From CAJPPJ01 sp963536495 (GTDB taxonomy: Bacteria > Bacillota_I > Bacilli_A > RF39 > UBA660), in NCBI GenBank assembly GCA_963536495.1, contig CAUTAF010000015.1, forward strand, positions 1-20,283: a DNA stretch of 20,283 nt. The letters run 5' to 3'. Position 1 is the first letter of the stretch. The number at the start of each line of letters is the position of its first letter. Below, one piece after another: positions 6,874-15,461 of this stretch. The position numbers and the translations under genes were made by a program. A model generated the notes under the pieces. That model searched no databases. It was given only the letters and a program-made list of their open reading frames with translations, and was not told the origin of the DNA.

Positions 6874-9841
6874 TGATGATCAACAAAGTGCTATAGATAT
6901 AAGAGGTAGTAATGTTTTAGTATCAGCAGGAGCAGGAAGTGGTAAAACTGCTGTTTTAACTGAAAGAGTAGTAAGTTTATTAAATGATGATTTAAAAATA
7001 AATAATATTTTAGTTTTAACATTTACTAAAAATGCTGCTAAAGAAATGAAAGATAGAATAAGATTAAAATTAGAAGCTAAAAATGATTTTCTTAATTTAG
7101 TTCTTCTTGATAATAGTTATATAACTACTTTTGATGCATTTAGTTTATCTATTCTTGAAAGATATCACGATATATTAAATTTATCTCCTGGTATTGGAGT
7201 ATTGTCAGAAGAAGCATTATCTTATATAACAAGAGAAAATATAAAAAAGATATTTTATAAAGATAAATATAAAAAAATTAGAGATATGTTTTTAACTGAT
7301 AACGAAGATAAATTAATAAATATCTTAAGTGATTTAAAATCTAATTTAAATATTTTGCCTAGTCCTAAAGAATATTTAGAAAACTATAAAATTAATGATG
7401 ATTTAATAGAAGAATTTAAAAAATATATTAATGATGAATTTTTATATTTAAAAGAATTAACAGAAGATTTAAGAGGTAGCGAAACTTTTCTTGATAATCT
7501 CTTTTTAGCACTAAATGAGTTTTTAAAATCGACAAATTTTAATGAAATAACAAAATCTATTAAGAGAGTAGAATTTCCAAAATTTGCTAATATAAAAGAT
7601 ATATCTGAAGAAGAAAAAGAATTAAATAAGAAAAAGTATGATGAATTTAAAAAAAGTTTTAATAATTTAAAATATGAATTAATAAAATATAATAGTGAAG
7701 ATGATTTATTAGAAGAATTAAAGATTAACTATGAAGTTGAAGTAGTAATAAAAAAAGTGATGTTAGAATTATTAGAGATGGAAGAAGATTTTATGAAAAA
7801 TAATAATAAATTTTCATTTAATAAAATAGCATCTATGGGTATAGAATTATTAGAAAAAGATAAGAATGTAAGAGAAGAACTAAAAAAAGAATTTAAAGAA
7901 ATAATGATAGATGAATATCAAGATACATCAGATATTCAAGATAGATTTATATCACTAATTTCTAATAATAATGTATATATGGTTGGAGATATAAAACAAT
8001 CTATCTATGGGTTTAGAAATGCTAATCCTAAGATATTTAGAAATAAATATGAAAATTATAAAAATTTAAATGGTGGAAGAAAAATAGATTTAAATTGTAA
8101 TTATAGAAGTAGAAAAGAAGTAATAGATGGAATAAATGATATATTTAATTATGTTATGACTTTAGATAAAGGTGGAGCTTCTTATAAAGAAGAACATCAA
8201 CTTGTTTTTGGAAATACTAATTATATAAAAGAACAAAAAGAAAACAATATAATGAAAATATATACTTATGATACTGATTCTAATCCAAAAGAATTAGAAA
8301 TAAATTTTATAGCAAATGATATAAAAAATAAGATTGATAATAAGTATCAAGTTATAGATAAAAAAACTAATAAATTAAGAGATATAACATATACTGATAT
8401 AGCTATAATCGTTAGAAGTGGAACTAATGATGAATTATATAAAAAAGTATTAAATAAGTATAATATCCCTGTTAAAATAACTGCTGATACTAAGATAAAT
8501 GATAATAATTTAGTTTTAATTTTAAGAAGTATAATAAATACAGTATATTTAATAGCAAATAATAATAAAAATGCTTTAAATTATTTCTTAACATCTATTG
8601 CAAGAAGTTTTTTGTTTAGATTAGATGATGATGTTATATATGATATTATTGTTAATAAAAAAGAATTTCCTTTTTATGAAAGAATAAAAAAACTATCTCT
8701 TTTATCAAATAACTTAAATGTTTATGATTTGTTAAATAAGATAATAGATGAGTTTAATATATTTGAAAAACTTAATACTACTAAGAATATAGAAGAAGCT
8801 TTAATAGTTATAGATAAAATGTTAGATATAACAAAAGAATTTTCAGAATTAAATTTAAGTATTTTAGATTTTATAAAATTTTTAGATTTAATAGTTGATG
8901 ATATATTAAAAATTAAAGTAAATATAGATGAAGATATTAATAATTCAATTACTATTACAAATATTCATAAATCTAAAGGATTAGAATATAATATTTGTTA
9001 TTTTTTAGCTTTATCAAATGGTGGAAAAAACAATAAAACTAGTGAATTTAGTTTTAGTGAAAAATATGGAATTATTTGTCCTTATGTTAAAGATAAACTA
9101 TATTTAAATAGTTTTAGATTAACTTTATTAAATAATTCACAAAAAATAGAAGATGAAAGTGAAAAGATAAGATTATTTTATGTAGCGTTAACAAGAGCAA
9201 AAGAAGAAATGATTTTACTTAAAAATAATAAAGAAAGTAAAAATAGTTTTTCATCTTATTTAGATAATATAAAAGATAAATATAGTATTAGTGTAAATGA
9301 TATAGAAATAAAAGAAGTATCGAAAATAGATTTAGATATTGAAGAAAGTGATAAAAAATTAACTATTATAGATAATTTATCTAATAAAGAATTATTAGTA
9401 GAAAGTCATTATTCAAAATCAACAAATAAAATTAATGATAAAGAAACTATAAAACTTATGAAACTTGGTACACATGTACATGAAATATTAGAATATTTAG
9501 ATTTTAATAATCCAGACTTTTCTAATATAGAAGAAGAATATTTAGATAAAATAAAAGCTTTTTTAAATCAAGATATAGATTTTAAAAATGCTTTAAAAAT
9601 ATATAAAGAATATGAATTTTACTATGAAAAAGAAAATGAAACTAAACATGGAATAATAGATTTAATGATAGAGTATGATGATCATATAAAAATAATAGAT
9701 TATAAATTATCTAATATAGATGATGATAATTATATAAAACAATTAAATGGGTATAAAGAATATATTAAAAATTATAAAAATAAAGAAGTAAAATTATATT
9801 TATATTCAATATTAAAAGAAGAATTAAAAGAAATAGAATAA
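6863..9841 (+). CDS. addA: AddA, ATP-dependent helicase-nuclease subunit A
   Basis: 992-residue UvrD/Rep-family SF1 helicase with a C-terminal nuclease, the 3'-5' motor of AddAB that unwinds broken DNA ends. Visible motifs: an N-terminal Q-motif-like DDQQSAI, Walker A AGAGSGKT (22-29), a TFTKNAAKEM helicase Ia segment, Walker B-type DEYQDT (350-355), then VGDIKQSIYGFR, NYRSR, and motif VI VALTRAKEE (from 774). The C-terminal PD-(D/E)XK nuclease is complete, with HGIID (D933) and IIDYK (D946, K948). It is shorter than the roughly 1,230 residues of B. subtilis AddA, mostly in the linking regions, and all key motifs are kept. The start overlaps the 3' end of addB by 11 nt. This is the standard addB-addA order of Firmicutes. 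Confidence 0.95.
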   Translation: MKFSDDQQSAIDIRGSNVLVSAGAGSGKTAVLTERVVSLLNDDLKINNILVLTFTKNAAKEMKDRIRLKLEAKNDFLNLVLLDNSYITTFDAFSLSILERYHDILNLSPGIGVLSEEALSYITRENIKKIFYKDKYKKIRDMFLTDNEDKLINILSDLKSNLNILPSPKEYLENYKINDDLIEEFKKYINDEFLYLKELTEDLRGSETFLDNLFLALNEFLKSTNFNEITKSIKRVEFPKFANIKDISEEEKELNKKKYDEFKKSFNNLKYELIKYNSEDDLLEELKINYEVEVVIKKVMLELLEMEEDFMKNNNKFSFNKIASMGIELLEKDKNVREELKKEFKEIMIDEYQDTSDIQDRFISLISNNNVYMVGDIKQSIYGFRNANPKIFRNKYENYKNLNGGRKIDLNCNYRSRKEVIDGINDIFNYVMTLDKGGASYKEEHQLVFGNTNYIKEQKENNIMKIYTYDTDSNPKELEINFIANDIKNKIDNKYQVIDKKTNKLRDITYTDIAIIVRSGTNDELYKKVLNKYNIPVKITADTKINDNNLVLILRSIINTVYLIANNNKNALNYFLTSIARSFLFRLDDDVIYDIIVNKKEFPFYERIKKLSLLSNNLNVYDLLNKIIDEFNIFEKLNTTKNIEEALIVIDKMLDITKEFSELNLSILDFIKFLDLIVDDILKIKVNIDEDINNSITITNIHKSKGLEYNICYFLALSNGGKNNKTSEFSFSEKYGIICPYVKDKLYLNSFRLTLLNNSQKIEDESEKIRLFYVALTRAKEEMILLKNNKESKNSFSSYLDNIKDKYSISVNDIEIKEVSKIDLDIEESDKKLTIIDNLSNKELLVESHYSKSTNKINDKETIKLMKLGTHVHEILEYLDFNNPDFSNIEEEYLDKIKAFLNQDIDFKNALKIYKEYEFYYEKENETKHGIIDLMIEYDDHIKIIDYKLSNIDDDNYIKQLNGYKEYIKNYKNKEVKLYLYSILKEELKEIE

Positions 9842-9848
9842 GAAAATA

Positions 9849-9857
9849 TGCTATAAT
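9849..9857 (+). promoter_or_regulatory. Extended -10 promoter element before the VTT gene
   Basis: TGCTATAAT (a TGn extension plus a perfect TATAAT at 9852-9857) lies in the only gap between addA and the next gene. No good -35 is visible; extended -10 promoters can work without one. GAGGT follows at 9870-9874. Confidence 0.5.
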
Positions 9858-9878
9858 TAATATACTTTTGAGGTAGAT

Positions 9879-10421
9879 ATGAATTATATAGAAGATTTAA
9901 TAAAATATTTAAGTAATAATTTGTTAACTTTAGGTCCATTTGTTGGTATGCTTATATGTTTAATAGAATCCCTTATTCCAATACTTCCACTAGCACTATT
10001 TATTGGTTTAAATGTTAAAACTTTTGGAATTGTTGTTGGTTTTTTAATATCTTATACAGGATGTATTTTAGGTTCTATATTAACTTATTTTCTTAGTAAA
10101 AAACTTACAAATGAGTTTATTGAATCTAAATTAGAAATAGTAAAAAAAATTAATTTTACTAATTTTACCTTGTTAGCATCTTTACCTTTTACACCAGCAT
10201 TTTTATTTAATATAATTTCTGGTATTACGAAAATGAATTTTAAAAAATATTTAACTATGATTTTTATATCAAAGTTTTCAATAGTTGTATTTTGGGGGTT
10301 TATAGGTTATTCTTTTACTGCTTTAATAAGAGATGTTAAGATGTTAACTTTATTAATTTTATTTTTATTAGCGGTATATATATTATGTAAAAAATTAGAA
10401 AAGAAATTTAAACTTAATTAG
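9879..10421 (+). CDS. VTT/TVP38-type (SNARE-associated, DedA-related) membrane protein
   Basis: 180-residue multi-spanning inner-membrane protein of the VTT (TVP38/TMEM64/DedA) superfamily, whose members are linked to lipid scrambling or transport and envelope homeostasis. The sequence shows the family hallmarks. An acidic residue lies before a re-entrant loop (E30-S-L-I-P34), followed by glycine-rich helices with YTGCILGSILTYFLSKK (59-75). A second re-entrant motif is LPFTPAFLFNIISG (102-115), followed by a conserved M-x-F-x-x-Y (M119 to Y124), then two further hydrophobic helices and a basic cytoplasmic tail. It is slightly short for the family. The stop overlaps the Shine-Dalgarno of rmuC, so the two genes are probably co-transcribed and coupled. 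The transported lipid cannot be told from sequence. Confidence 0.85.
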   Translation: MNYIEDLIKYLSNNLLTLGPFVGMLICLIESLIPILPLALFIGLNVKTFGIVVGFLISYTGCILGSILTYFLSKKLTNEFIESKLEIVKKINFTNFTLLASLPFTPAFLFNIISGITKMNFKKYLTMIFISKFSIVVFWGFIGYSFTALIRDVKMLTLLILFLLAVYILCKKLEKKFKLN

Positions 10422-10429
10422 GAGAAAAA

Positions 10430-11506
10430 ATGGAATATATTATATTAGTTTGTTTAGTTATATTAATTTTAATAACACTTGTTATGTTTTTTAAGATGAT
10501 AAGTTCAAAAACAGATTTAGAAGTATTAGAAAGACTTGCTAAATTTGAAATGTCTATTAATGATAGAAATATAGAATTTGAAAGAAATTTAAATAGATCT
10601 TTTGATGTAGTTAGTGAAAAATTAGATAGAAAACTAAATTTAATTTATGATAATGTTAATAATAGACTTGATGATAATTTTAAAAAGAGTAATGATACAT
10701 TTAGAAATATCTTAGAAAGACTTGCTACAATTGATAGTGCTCAAAAGAAAATAGATAATTTATCTACAGATATTATATCTTTACAAAGTGTTTTAACAGA
10801 TAAGAAGAGTAGAGGTATATTTGGAGAAGTTAGTTTAAATCATATTTTATATAATATATTTGGTGATAATTCTAAACTTTATTCTATTCAACAAAAACTA
10901 TCTAATGGTTATATAGTAGATTGTATGTTGTATGCACCACTTCCTCTTGGTTCTATTGCAATAGATTCTAAATTTCCTTTAGAAAATTATCAAAATATGG
11001 TTGATAAAACAATTAATGTAGAAGATAGAAAAAGATATGAAAAACAATTTAAATTAGATTTTAAAAAACATGTTGATGACATAGCAAATAAATATATTAT
11101 AAAAGAAGAAACTAGCGATCAAGCTATTATGTTTTTACCAGCAGAAGCAATATTTGCAGAGATTAATGCATATCATCAAGATTTAATAGATTATGCATAT
11201 AATAAAAGAATATGGATTACTTCACCAACTACTTTAATATCAACACTTACAGTAATAGAAATGATTTTAAAAAATATTGAAAGAGATAAATATACATCTA
11301 TTATTCACCAAGAATTAAATAAACTAGGAAATGATTTTAGATTATATAAAGAAAGATGGGATAAGTTAGCAAGAAGTGTAAAAACAGTAAATAGCGATAT
11401 TGATCAAGTTTATATTACTACGGAAAAGATATCTAAAAAATTCGAAAATATTTCACAAGTAAAAATAGAAAACGATAATTTACTAGAAGAGAAAATAAAC
11501 GATTAG
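10430..11506 (+). CDS. rmuC: RmuC-family DNA recombination protein
   Basis: 358 residues. RmuC proteins are membrane-tethered, nuclease-fold proteins that limit recombination at inverted repeats; their biochemistry is poorly defined. Here residues 3-22 form one N-terminal membrane helix and about 27-125 a coiled coil (heptad-rich, with LDRKLNLIYDNVNNRLDDNF). The RmuC core spans about 126-330: RGIFGEVSLNHIL (128-140), YIVDCML (D164), IAIDSKFPLENY (D179, K181, the PD-(D/E)XK-like site), and FLPAEAIFAEI and WITSPTTLI further on. AGGAG overlaps the stop codon of the upstream gene, 5 nt before the ATG. It sits between addAB and a rel homolog, consistent with a DNA-repair neighbourhood. Confidence 0.93.
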   Translation: MEYIILVCLVILILITLVMFFKMISSKTDLEVLERLAKFEMSINDRNIEFERNLNRSFDVVSEKLDRKLNLIYDNVNNRLDDNFKKSNDTFRNILERLATIDSAQKKIDNLSTDIISLQSVLTDKKSRGIFGEVSLNHILYNIFGDNSKLYSIQQKLSNGYIVDCMLYAPLPLGSIAIDSKFPLENYQNMVDKTINVEDRKRYEKQFKLDFKKHVDDIANKYIIKEETSDQAIMFLPAEAIFAEINAYHQDLIDYAYNKRIWITSPTTLISTLTVIEMILKNIERDKYTSIIHQELNKLGNDFRLYKERWDKLARSVKTVNSDIDQVYITTEKISKKFENISQVKIENDNLLEEKIND

Positions 11507-11508
11507 TA

Positions 11509-11536
11509 TTGACAAATTGTCAAATAATAGTAAATT
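11509..11536 (+). promoter_or_regulatory. Putative rel promoter with overlapping palindromic operator
   Basis: A perfect -35 TTGACA (11509-11514) is followed by a 16-nt spacer and a weak -10 TAAATT (11531-11536). The -35 lies inside a perfect inverted repeat, TTGACAA-A-TTGTCAA (11509-11523). No T-run follows, so it is not a terminator. A dimeric repressor site that would occlude the -35 is the simplest reading. The palindrome is seen; the regulator is unknown. Confidence 0.55.
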
Positions 11537-11552
11537 ATTACATATAAAAATG

Positions 11553-11563
11553 AAAGGGAGGTG
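11553..11563 (+). promoter_or_regulatory. Strong ribosome-binding site that sets the rel start
   Basis: AAAGGGAGGTG, nearly the full anti-Shine-Dalgarno complement, lies 5 nt (counted from GGAGGT) before the ATG at 11568. The longer frame opening at TTG 11517 would start within the palindrome and encode no conserved residues, so 11568 is chosen. Confidence 0.88.
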
Positions 11564-11567
11564 TGTT

Positions 11568-13025
11568 ATGAAATCTACAATAACAATATTTGATTTAATA
11601 AAAAAAGTAGAACTTTATGATGAAGAAGCTATTGATATAATTACAAAAGCATATAATGTTGCAAATGAAGCTCATCTAGGTCAAGTAAGACAAAGTGGAG
11701 AACCATATATATCCCACCCTTTATCAGTTGCATATATTTTAGCTTCAATGAATGCTGATAGTGATACTATATGTGCAGGACTTTTACACGATACAATTGA
11801 AGATACAAAAATAACAAAAGAAGATATTAAAAAAGAATTTAACGAAGATGTTGCTAATTTAGTAGATGGAGTTACTAAGATAAGTAAACTTAATTTCTCA
11901 TCAGCTACAGATATGGATTTAGCAAATACGAGAAAAATTATCACAAGTATTACTGAAGATGTTAGAATTATTATTATTAAAATAGCAGATAGACTTCATA
12001 ATATGAGAACTCTTGAATTTAAAAGTGAGTTTAAACAAAAGAAGATATCTTTAGAAACATTAGAACTTTTTGTACCTCTTGCATATTATATAGGAGCATA
12101 TAATATAAAAAGAGAGATGGAAGATATTGCTTTAAAATATTTAAAACCTGAACTTTATAAAGAAATAGAAGAAAAAAGAAATGCTATAGTTGATAAATGC
12201 CAAGACTCTTTAGAAGATATGTTAGAAAAAATATCTTTTATGTTAGAAGAAAAAAAGATTCATAATTCTATGAGAATAAGAATTAAAAATATTTATGGTA
12301 TTTATAAAAAAATGCAAGATAATTATAAAATTTCTGATATTCATGATTTGTTATCTATTAAAGTAATGGTTAATTCAATTGAAGAATGTTATCAAGTTTT
12401 AGGTTTAGTACATTCTAAATATTCACCAATTAATGAAAAGTTTAAAGACTATATATTTAATAGTAAAACTAATATGTATAGATCTTTACATACAACAGTA
12501 TTTGGTGAAAACGATAAAATAGTTCAAATTCAAATAAAAACTTTTGAAATGGATAACATAGCAGAAAATGGTTTAACAGCATATTGGAAAATAAATGGTG
12601 AAGAAAAAGCTAGAGATTTAATGCAAGAAGATTTAAAGAAAAAATATCAATTTTATAAATCTTTAAAAGAAATAAATAAAAAATTTAATGATAATGAAGA
12701 CTTTATAAAACAAGTACAAAGTGAACTTTTTTCAAATAAAATATATGTATATACTTCAAAAGGTGAAATTAAAGAATTACCTAAAGGATCTACAGTAATA
12801 GATTTTGCATATAAGATTCATAGTGAAGTAGGTAATACTTTAGAAAAAGCTAAAGTTAATGGAATATATGTTGATTTAGATTATGTTTTAAAAAATAAAG
12901 ATAGAGTACAAATAATTACTAATCCTTTATCTAATGGACCTAAAAAAAATTGGCTTGATAAAGCTATTACAACATATGCTAAAAGAAAGATAAAAGAATT
13001 TAATAAAATAAAAGATAATAATTAA
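11568..13025 (+). CDS. rel: RelA/SpoT homolog, C-terminally truncated, altered synthetase site
   Basis: 485 residues, against about 740 for a long Rel; it makes or degrades the alarmone (p)ppGpp. The N-terminal HD hydrolase looks complete: R41, H50, HD at 74-75, ED at 78-79, and D141-R142 in the ADRLHNMRTL motif. The synthetase domain (about 200-370) keeps R238, K240, D260 and Y304 (NMYRSLHTT). The Mg-binding/catalytic glutamate of the EVQIRT motif (E323 of Streptococcus equisimilis Rel) is replaced: the segment reads IVQIQIKT, with Q320. The RxKD motif reads KFKD, and AHW reads AYW. A full TGS domain follows (about 400-460, with AYKIHSEVG). The protein stops just after it, so the helical, zinc-finger and ACT/RRM domains used for ribosome sensing are missing. 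No remnant follows the stop. It is likely hydrolase-biased, but that is inference. Confidence 0.88.
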   Translation: MKSTITIFDLIKKVELYDEEAIDIITKAYNVANEAHLGQVRQSGEPYISHPLSVAYILASMNADSDTICAGLLHDTIEDTKITKEDIKKEFNEDVANLVDGVTKISKLNFSSATDMDLANTRKIITSITEDVRIIIIKIADRLHNMRTLEFKSEFKQKKISLETLELFVPLAYYIGAYNIKREMEDIALKYLKPELYKEIEEKRNAIVDKCQDSLEDMLEKISFMLEEKKIHNSMRIRIKNIYGIYKKMQDNYKISDIHDLLSIKVMVNSIEECYQVLGLVHSKYSPINEKFKDYIFNSKTNMYRSLHTTVFGENDKIVQIQIKTFEMDNIAENGLTAYWKINGEEKARDLMQEDLKKKYQFYKSLKEINKKFNDNEDFIKQVQSELFSNKIYVYTSKGEIKELPKGSTVIDFAYKIHSEVGNTLEKAKVNGIYVDLDYVLKNKDRVQIITNPLSNGPKKNWLDKAITTYAKRKIKEFNKIKDNN

Positions 13026-13058
13026 ATTCTTTTATTTATTTTAAGAAAGAGAGAAATT

Positions 13059-14465
13059 ATGAAATTACCGAATTATAATGAAGCAAGAAAAAGAATAAAA
13101 GAAGATGTTATAAGAACATGTTTTGATCCTAGTGATTTAATAAAAAATATAGTTAGTGATAAAAACTATTATATAAAAACATTCGGTTGTCAAATGAATG
13201 AACACGATAGCGAGAATATGTCGGCATTAGTTGAAAAACTAGGTTATAAGAAAACTTCTGATTTAAAAGAAGCTGATTTAGTAATTGTAAATACTTGTAG
13301 TATTAGGGAAAATGCCCATAATAAGACTTTTGGATTTTTAGGTGAAATTAAATATATTAAAGAAAATTATAAGAAAAATATGATAGTAGCACTTGGTGGA
13401 TGTATGTCTCAAGAAGAAGGTGTTGTTAAAAAAGTTCAAGATAAATACAAATGGTTAAATATTGTATTTGGTACACATAATATTTATGATTTACCTTATT
13501 TAATTGAAAAAAGTTTAAAAGATCCTAAACAACAAATAGAAGTACTTACTAAACAAGAAAAAATAGTAGAAAATATACCTGTAAAAAGAGATAGTAAATA
13601 TCAAGCATACGTTAATATAATTTATGGTTGTGATAAGTTTTGTACTTATTGTATAGTTCCATTTACTAGAGGAAAAGAATTAAGTAGAAAAGAAGAAGAT
13701 ATATTAGAAGAGATAAGAAAATTAAAAGAAGAAGGTTATAAAGAAGTAACACTTTTAGGACAAAATGTTAATGCTTATGGAAAAGATATTAATTCTTCTT
13801 TAGCAAAATTATTAAAAGAAGTAGATAAAATTGGTATAGAAAGAATTAAATTTATGACTTCTCATCCTTGGGATTTTACAGATGAATTAATAGAAGTATT
13901 AGGAAGTTCTAAAAATATAATGCCATTTTTACATTTACCAGTTCAATCTGGTTCTAATGAAGTATTAAAGAAGATGGGAAGAAGATATACTAAAAAAAGT
14001 TATTTAGAATTAGTAAATAAAATAAAAGCTAAAGTACCATCTATTGCTCTTACAACAGATATAATAGTTGGATTTCCAACTGAGACAGAAGAAGACTTTA
14101 ATGAAACATTAGATTTAGTTGATAAGGTAGAATATTCAGGAGCATATACATTTATTTATTCTCCTAGAGAAAATACTATAGCAGCAAAACTAGAAAACAC
14201 AGTAAGTGAAAAAGAAGCTAAAAGAAGATTATATCTTTTAAATGATAAGATAAATTATTATTCATTAAAGGATAATAAAAAATATCTTGATAAGATAGTA
14301 AAAGTATTAATAACATCAGAAGGAAAAGAAAAAGGTCTTTATCAAGGTTATACAGAACATAATAAAGTTATAAATGTTAGTAGTGAAGAAAATATTATAG
14401 GTCAAATAGTAGATGTAAAGGTTACAGATGTAAAAACTTGGTCTATCAATGGTATCAAAATATAA
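13059..14465 (+). CDS. miaB: MiaB, tRNA-2-methylthio-N6-dimethylallyladenosine synthase
   Basis: 468 residues, normal for the family. This radical-SAM methylthiotransferase converts i6A37 to ms2i6A37 in tRNAs reading UNN codons. The N-terminal MTTase domain has the auxiliary-cluster cysteines C44 (TFGCQMN), C80 (NTCSIREN) and C115 (GGCMSQ). The radical-SAM CxxxCxxC motif is at C191, C195 and C198 (YGCDKFCTYCIVPFTRG). TSHPWDF and LHLPVQSGS follow, and a C-terminal TRAM domain covers about 400-467. TFGCQMNEHDSE and the VP.TRG segment mark MiaB rather than MtaB or RimO. It starts 33 nt after rel with only a modest GAGAG-type ribosome-binding site (from 13049), so it is probably in the same transcript. 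A terminator follows. In many Firmicutes mutS and mutL come next; here envelope genes intervene. Confidence 0.97.
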   Translation: MKLPNYNEARKRIKEDVIRTCFDPSDLIKNIVSDKNYYIKTFGCQMNEHDSENMSALVEKLGYKKTSDLKEADLVIVNTCSIRENAHNKTFGFLGEIKYIKENYKKNMIVALGGCMSQEEGVVKKVQDKYKWLNIVFGTHNIYDLPYLIEKSLKDPKQQIEVLTKQEKIVENIPVKRDSKYQAYVNIIYGCDKFCTYCIVPFTRGKELSRKEEDILEEIRKLKEEGYKEVTLLGQNVNAYGKDINSSLAKLLKEVDKIGIERIKFMTSHPWDFTDELIEVLGSSKNIMPFLHLPVQSGSNEVLKKMGRRYTKKSYLELVNKIKAKVPSIALTTDIIVGFPTETEEDFNETLDLVDKVEYSGAYTFIYSPRENTIAAKLENTVSEKEAKRRLYLLNDKINYYSLKDNKKYLDKIVKVLITSEGKEKGLYQGYTEHNKVINVSSEENIIGQIVDVKVTDVKTWSINGIKI

Positions 14466-14497
14466 AAGATTTATTTTTAATAATAAGTCTTTTTTTA
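14465..14497 (+). terminator. Rho-independent terminator after miaB
   Basis: AAAGATTTATT pairs with AATAAGTCTTT (one G-T wobble) around a 6-nt loop, followed by eight T. It overlaps the last base of the miaB stop codon. Confidence 0.85.
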
Positions 14498-14535
14498 TTT
14501 TATTTTTTATGATTAACTAAAATTAAGGTAAAGAT

Positions 14536-15381
14536 ATGAAAAAAATGTTAATAGTTTTAATTATTACTATTTTTATAGTAATTAGTTTTTTCATTCTTAA
14601 TGAAGATAAGAATGAATATACAAGGTTTAAAAATTTAGATATTGAAGAATTAGTAATAAATAGTTTTCCAAAGATAGAAATAAAACCAAAAGTTATTGAA
14701 GGAAAGAAAGCTAGAGCAATAGCAGTTTTAAATTATCATTTTTTCTATGATCCTTCTTTAGGTGAAAAATGTAATGAAACAATATGTTTAAAAGTAAATA
14801 AATTAGAAGAACATATAAAATATTTAAAAGATAATAACTATAAAATCTTAACAATGAAAGAATATGTAGATTGGATTTATAAAAAAATAGAATTACCAGA
14901 AAAAAGTGTTCTTATTACAGTAGATGATGGTGCTATGGGAACTAGTTTTATAAATGGTAATAAACTTATACCACTACTTGAAAAATATAAAGTAAATGCA
15001 ACTTTATTTTTAATTACAGCGTGGTGGGATATTAAAAATTATCAATCTAATTATTTAGAAGTAGAATCGCATGGATTTAATGTTCATAGATATCATTATT
15101 GTAATAATAAAAATAAACCACTTGCTTTTTGTATGAGTGATAATGAATTAAAAGATGATTTATCAAAATCTATATCTATTTTAAATAGTAGTTATGCTTT
15201 TTGTTATCCGTTTTATAGAAGTGATGAAAGATATGAAAGAATAGTAAAAGAAGTAGGTTTTAAAGTAGCATTTCTTGGAGGTAATAGAAAAAGTACCAGA
15301 GAAGATAATAAGTATAAATTACCTAGATATGCAATACAATATAATATAACTATGGATGAGTTTATCAGGATATTAAATTAA
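14536..15381 (+). CDS. Membrane-anchored polysaccharide deacetylase (NodB fold)
   Basis: 281 residues. Residues 3-21 form an N-terminal signal/membrane anchor, and the rest is an extracellular NodB-homology carbohydrate esterase 4 domain that would remove acetyl groups from a wall or surface glycan. Visible motifs: NYHFFYD (66-72), motif 1 TVDDG (128-132, with D130 as base and D131 as metal ligand), motif 2 SHGFNVHRYH with H179 and H184 as metal ligands, and motif 3 FCYPFYRSDE (222-231). The catalytic set therefore looks complete. Five cysteines (79, 84, 189, 199, 223) are many for an exported Firmicutes protein and could form disulfides. AAGGTAAAG precedes the ATG. Terminators at both ends make it a single-gene unit. 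The substrate (peptidoglycan GlcNAc or MurNAc, or an exopolysaccharide) cannot be assigned. Confidence 0.88.
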   Translation: MKKMLIVLIITIFIVISFFILNEDKNEYTRFKNLDIEELVINSFPKIEIKPKVIEGKKARAIAVLNYHFFYDPSLGEKCNETICLKVNKLEEHIKYLKDNNYKILTMKEYVDWIYKKIELPEKSVLITVDDGAMGTSFINGNKLIPLLEKYKVNATLFLITAWWDIKNYQSNYLEVESHGFNVHRYHYCNNKNKPLAFCMSDNELKDDLSKSISILNSSYAFCYPFYRSDERYERIVKEVGFKVAFLGGNRKSTREDNKYKLPRYAIQYNITMDEFIRILN

Positions 15382-15387
15382 CTAGAC

Positions 15388-15414
15388 AAACTAAAGTGTA
15401 AACTTTAGTTTTTT
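15388..15414 (+). terminator. Rho-independent terminator after the deacetylase gene
   Basis: Perfect 10-bp stem AAACTAAAGT / ACTTTAGTTT with loop GTAA, ending in a run of six T. Confidence 0.92.
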
Positions 15415-15416
15415 GT

Positions 15417-15444
15417 TTGTAATAAAAAAAAATTATGTTATATT
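15417..15444 (+). promoter_or_regulatory. Putative promoter of third LRR gene
   Basis: -35 TTGTAA (15417-15422), 16-nt spacer and -10 TATATT (15439-15444) with a TGt extension directly before it. GTGAGGT follows from 15451 ahead of the ATG at 15462. Unlike the other two LRR genes there is no TA repeat here. Confidence 0.6.
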
Positions 15445-15461
15445 GCTAAAGTGAGGTTAAA

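Noticed and set aside
11517..11567. Upstream TTG start giving rel 17 extra residues
   Set aside because: It would begin within the promoter palindrome with no Shine-Dalgarno, whereas ATG 11568 has a near-perfect one.
11681..11944. Minus-strand open frame inside rel
   Set aside because: It lies opposite the conserved HD hydrolase core, with no start signal or known motif.
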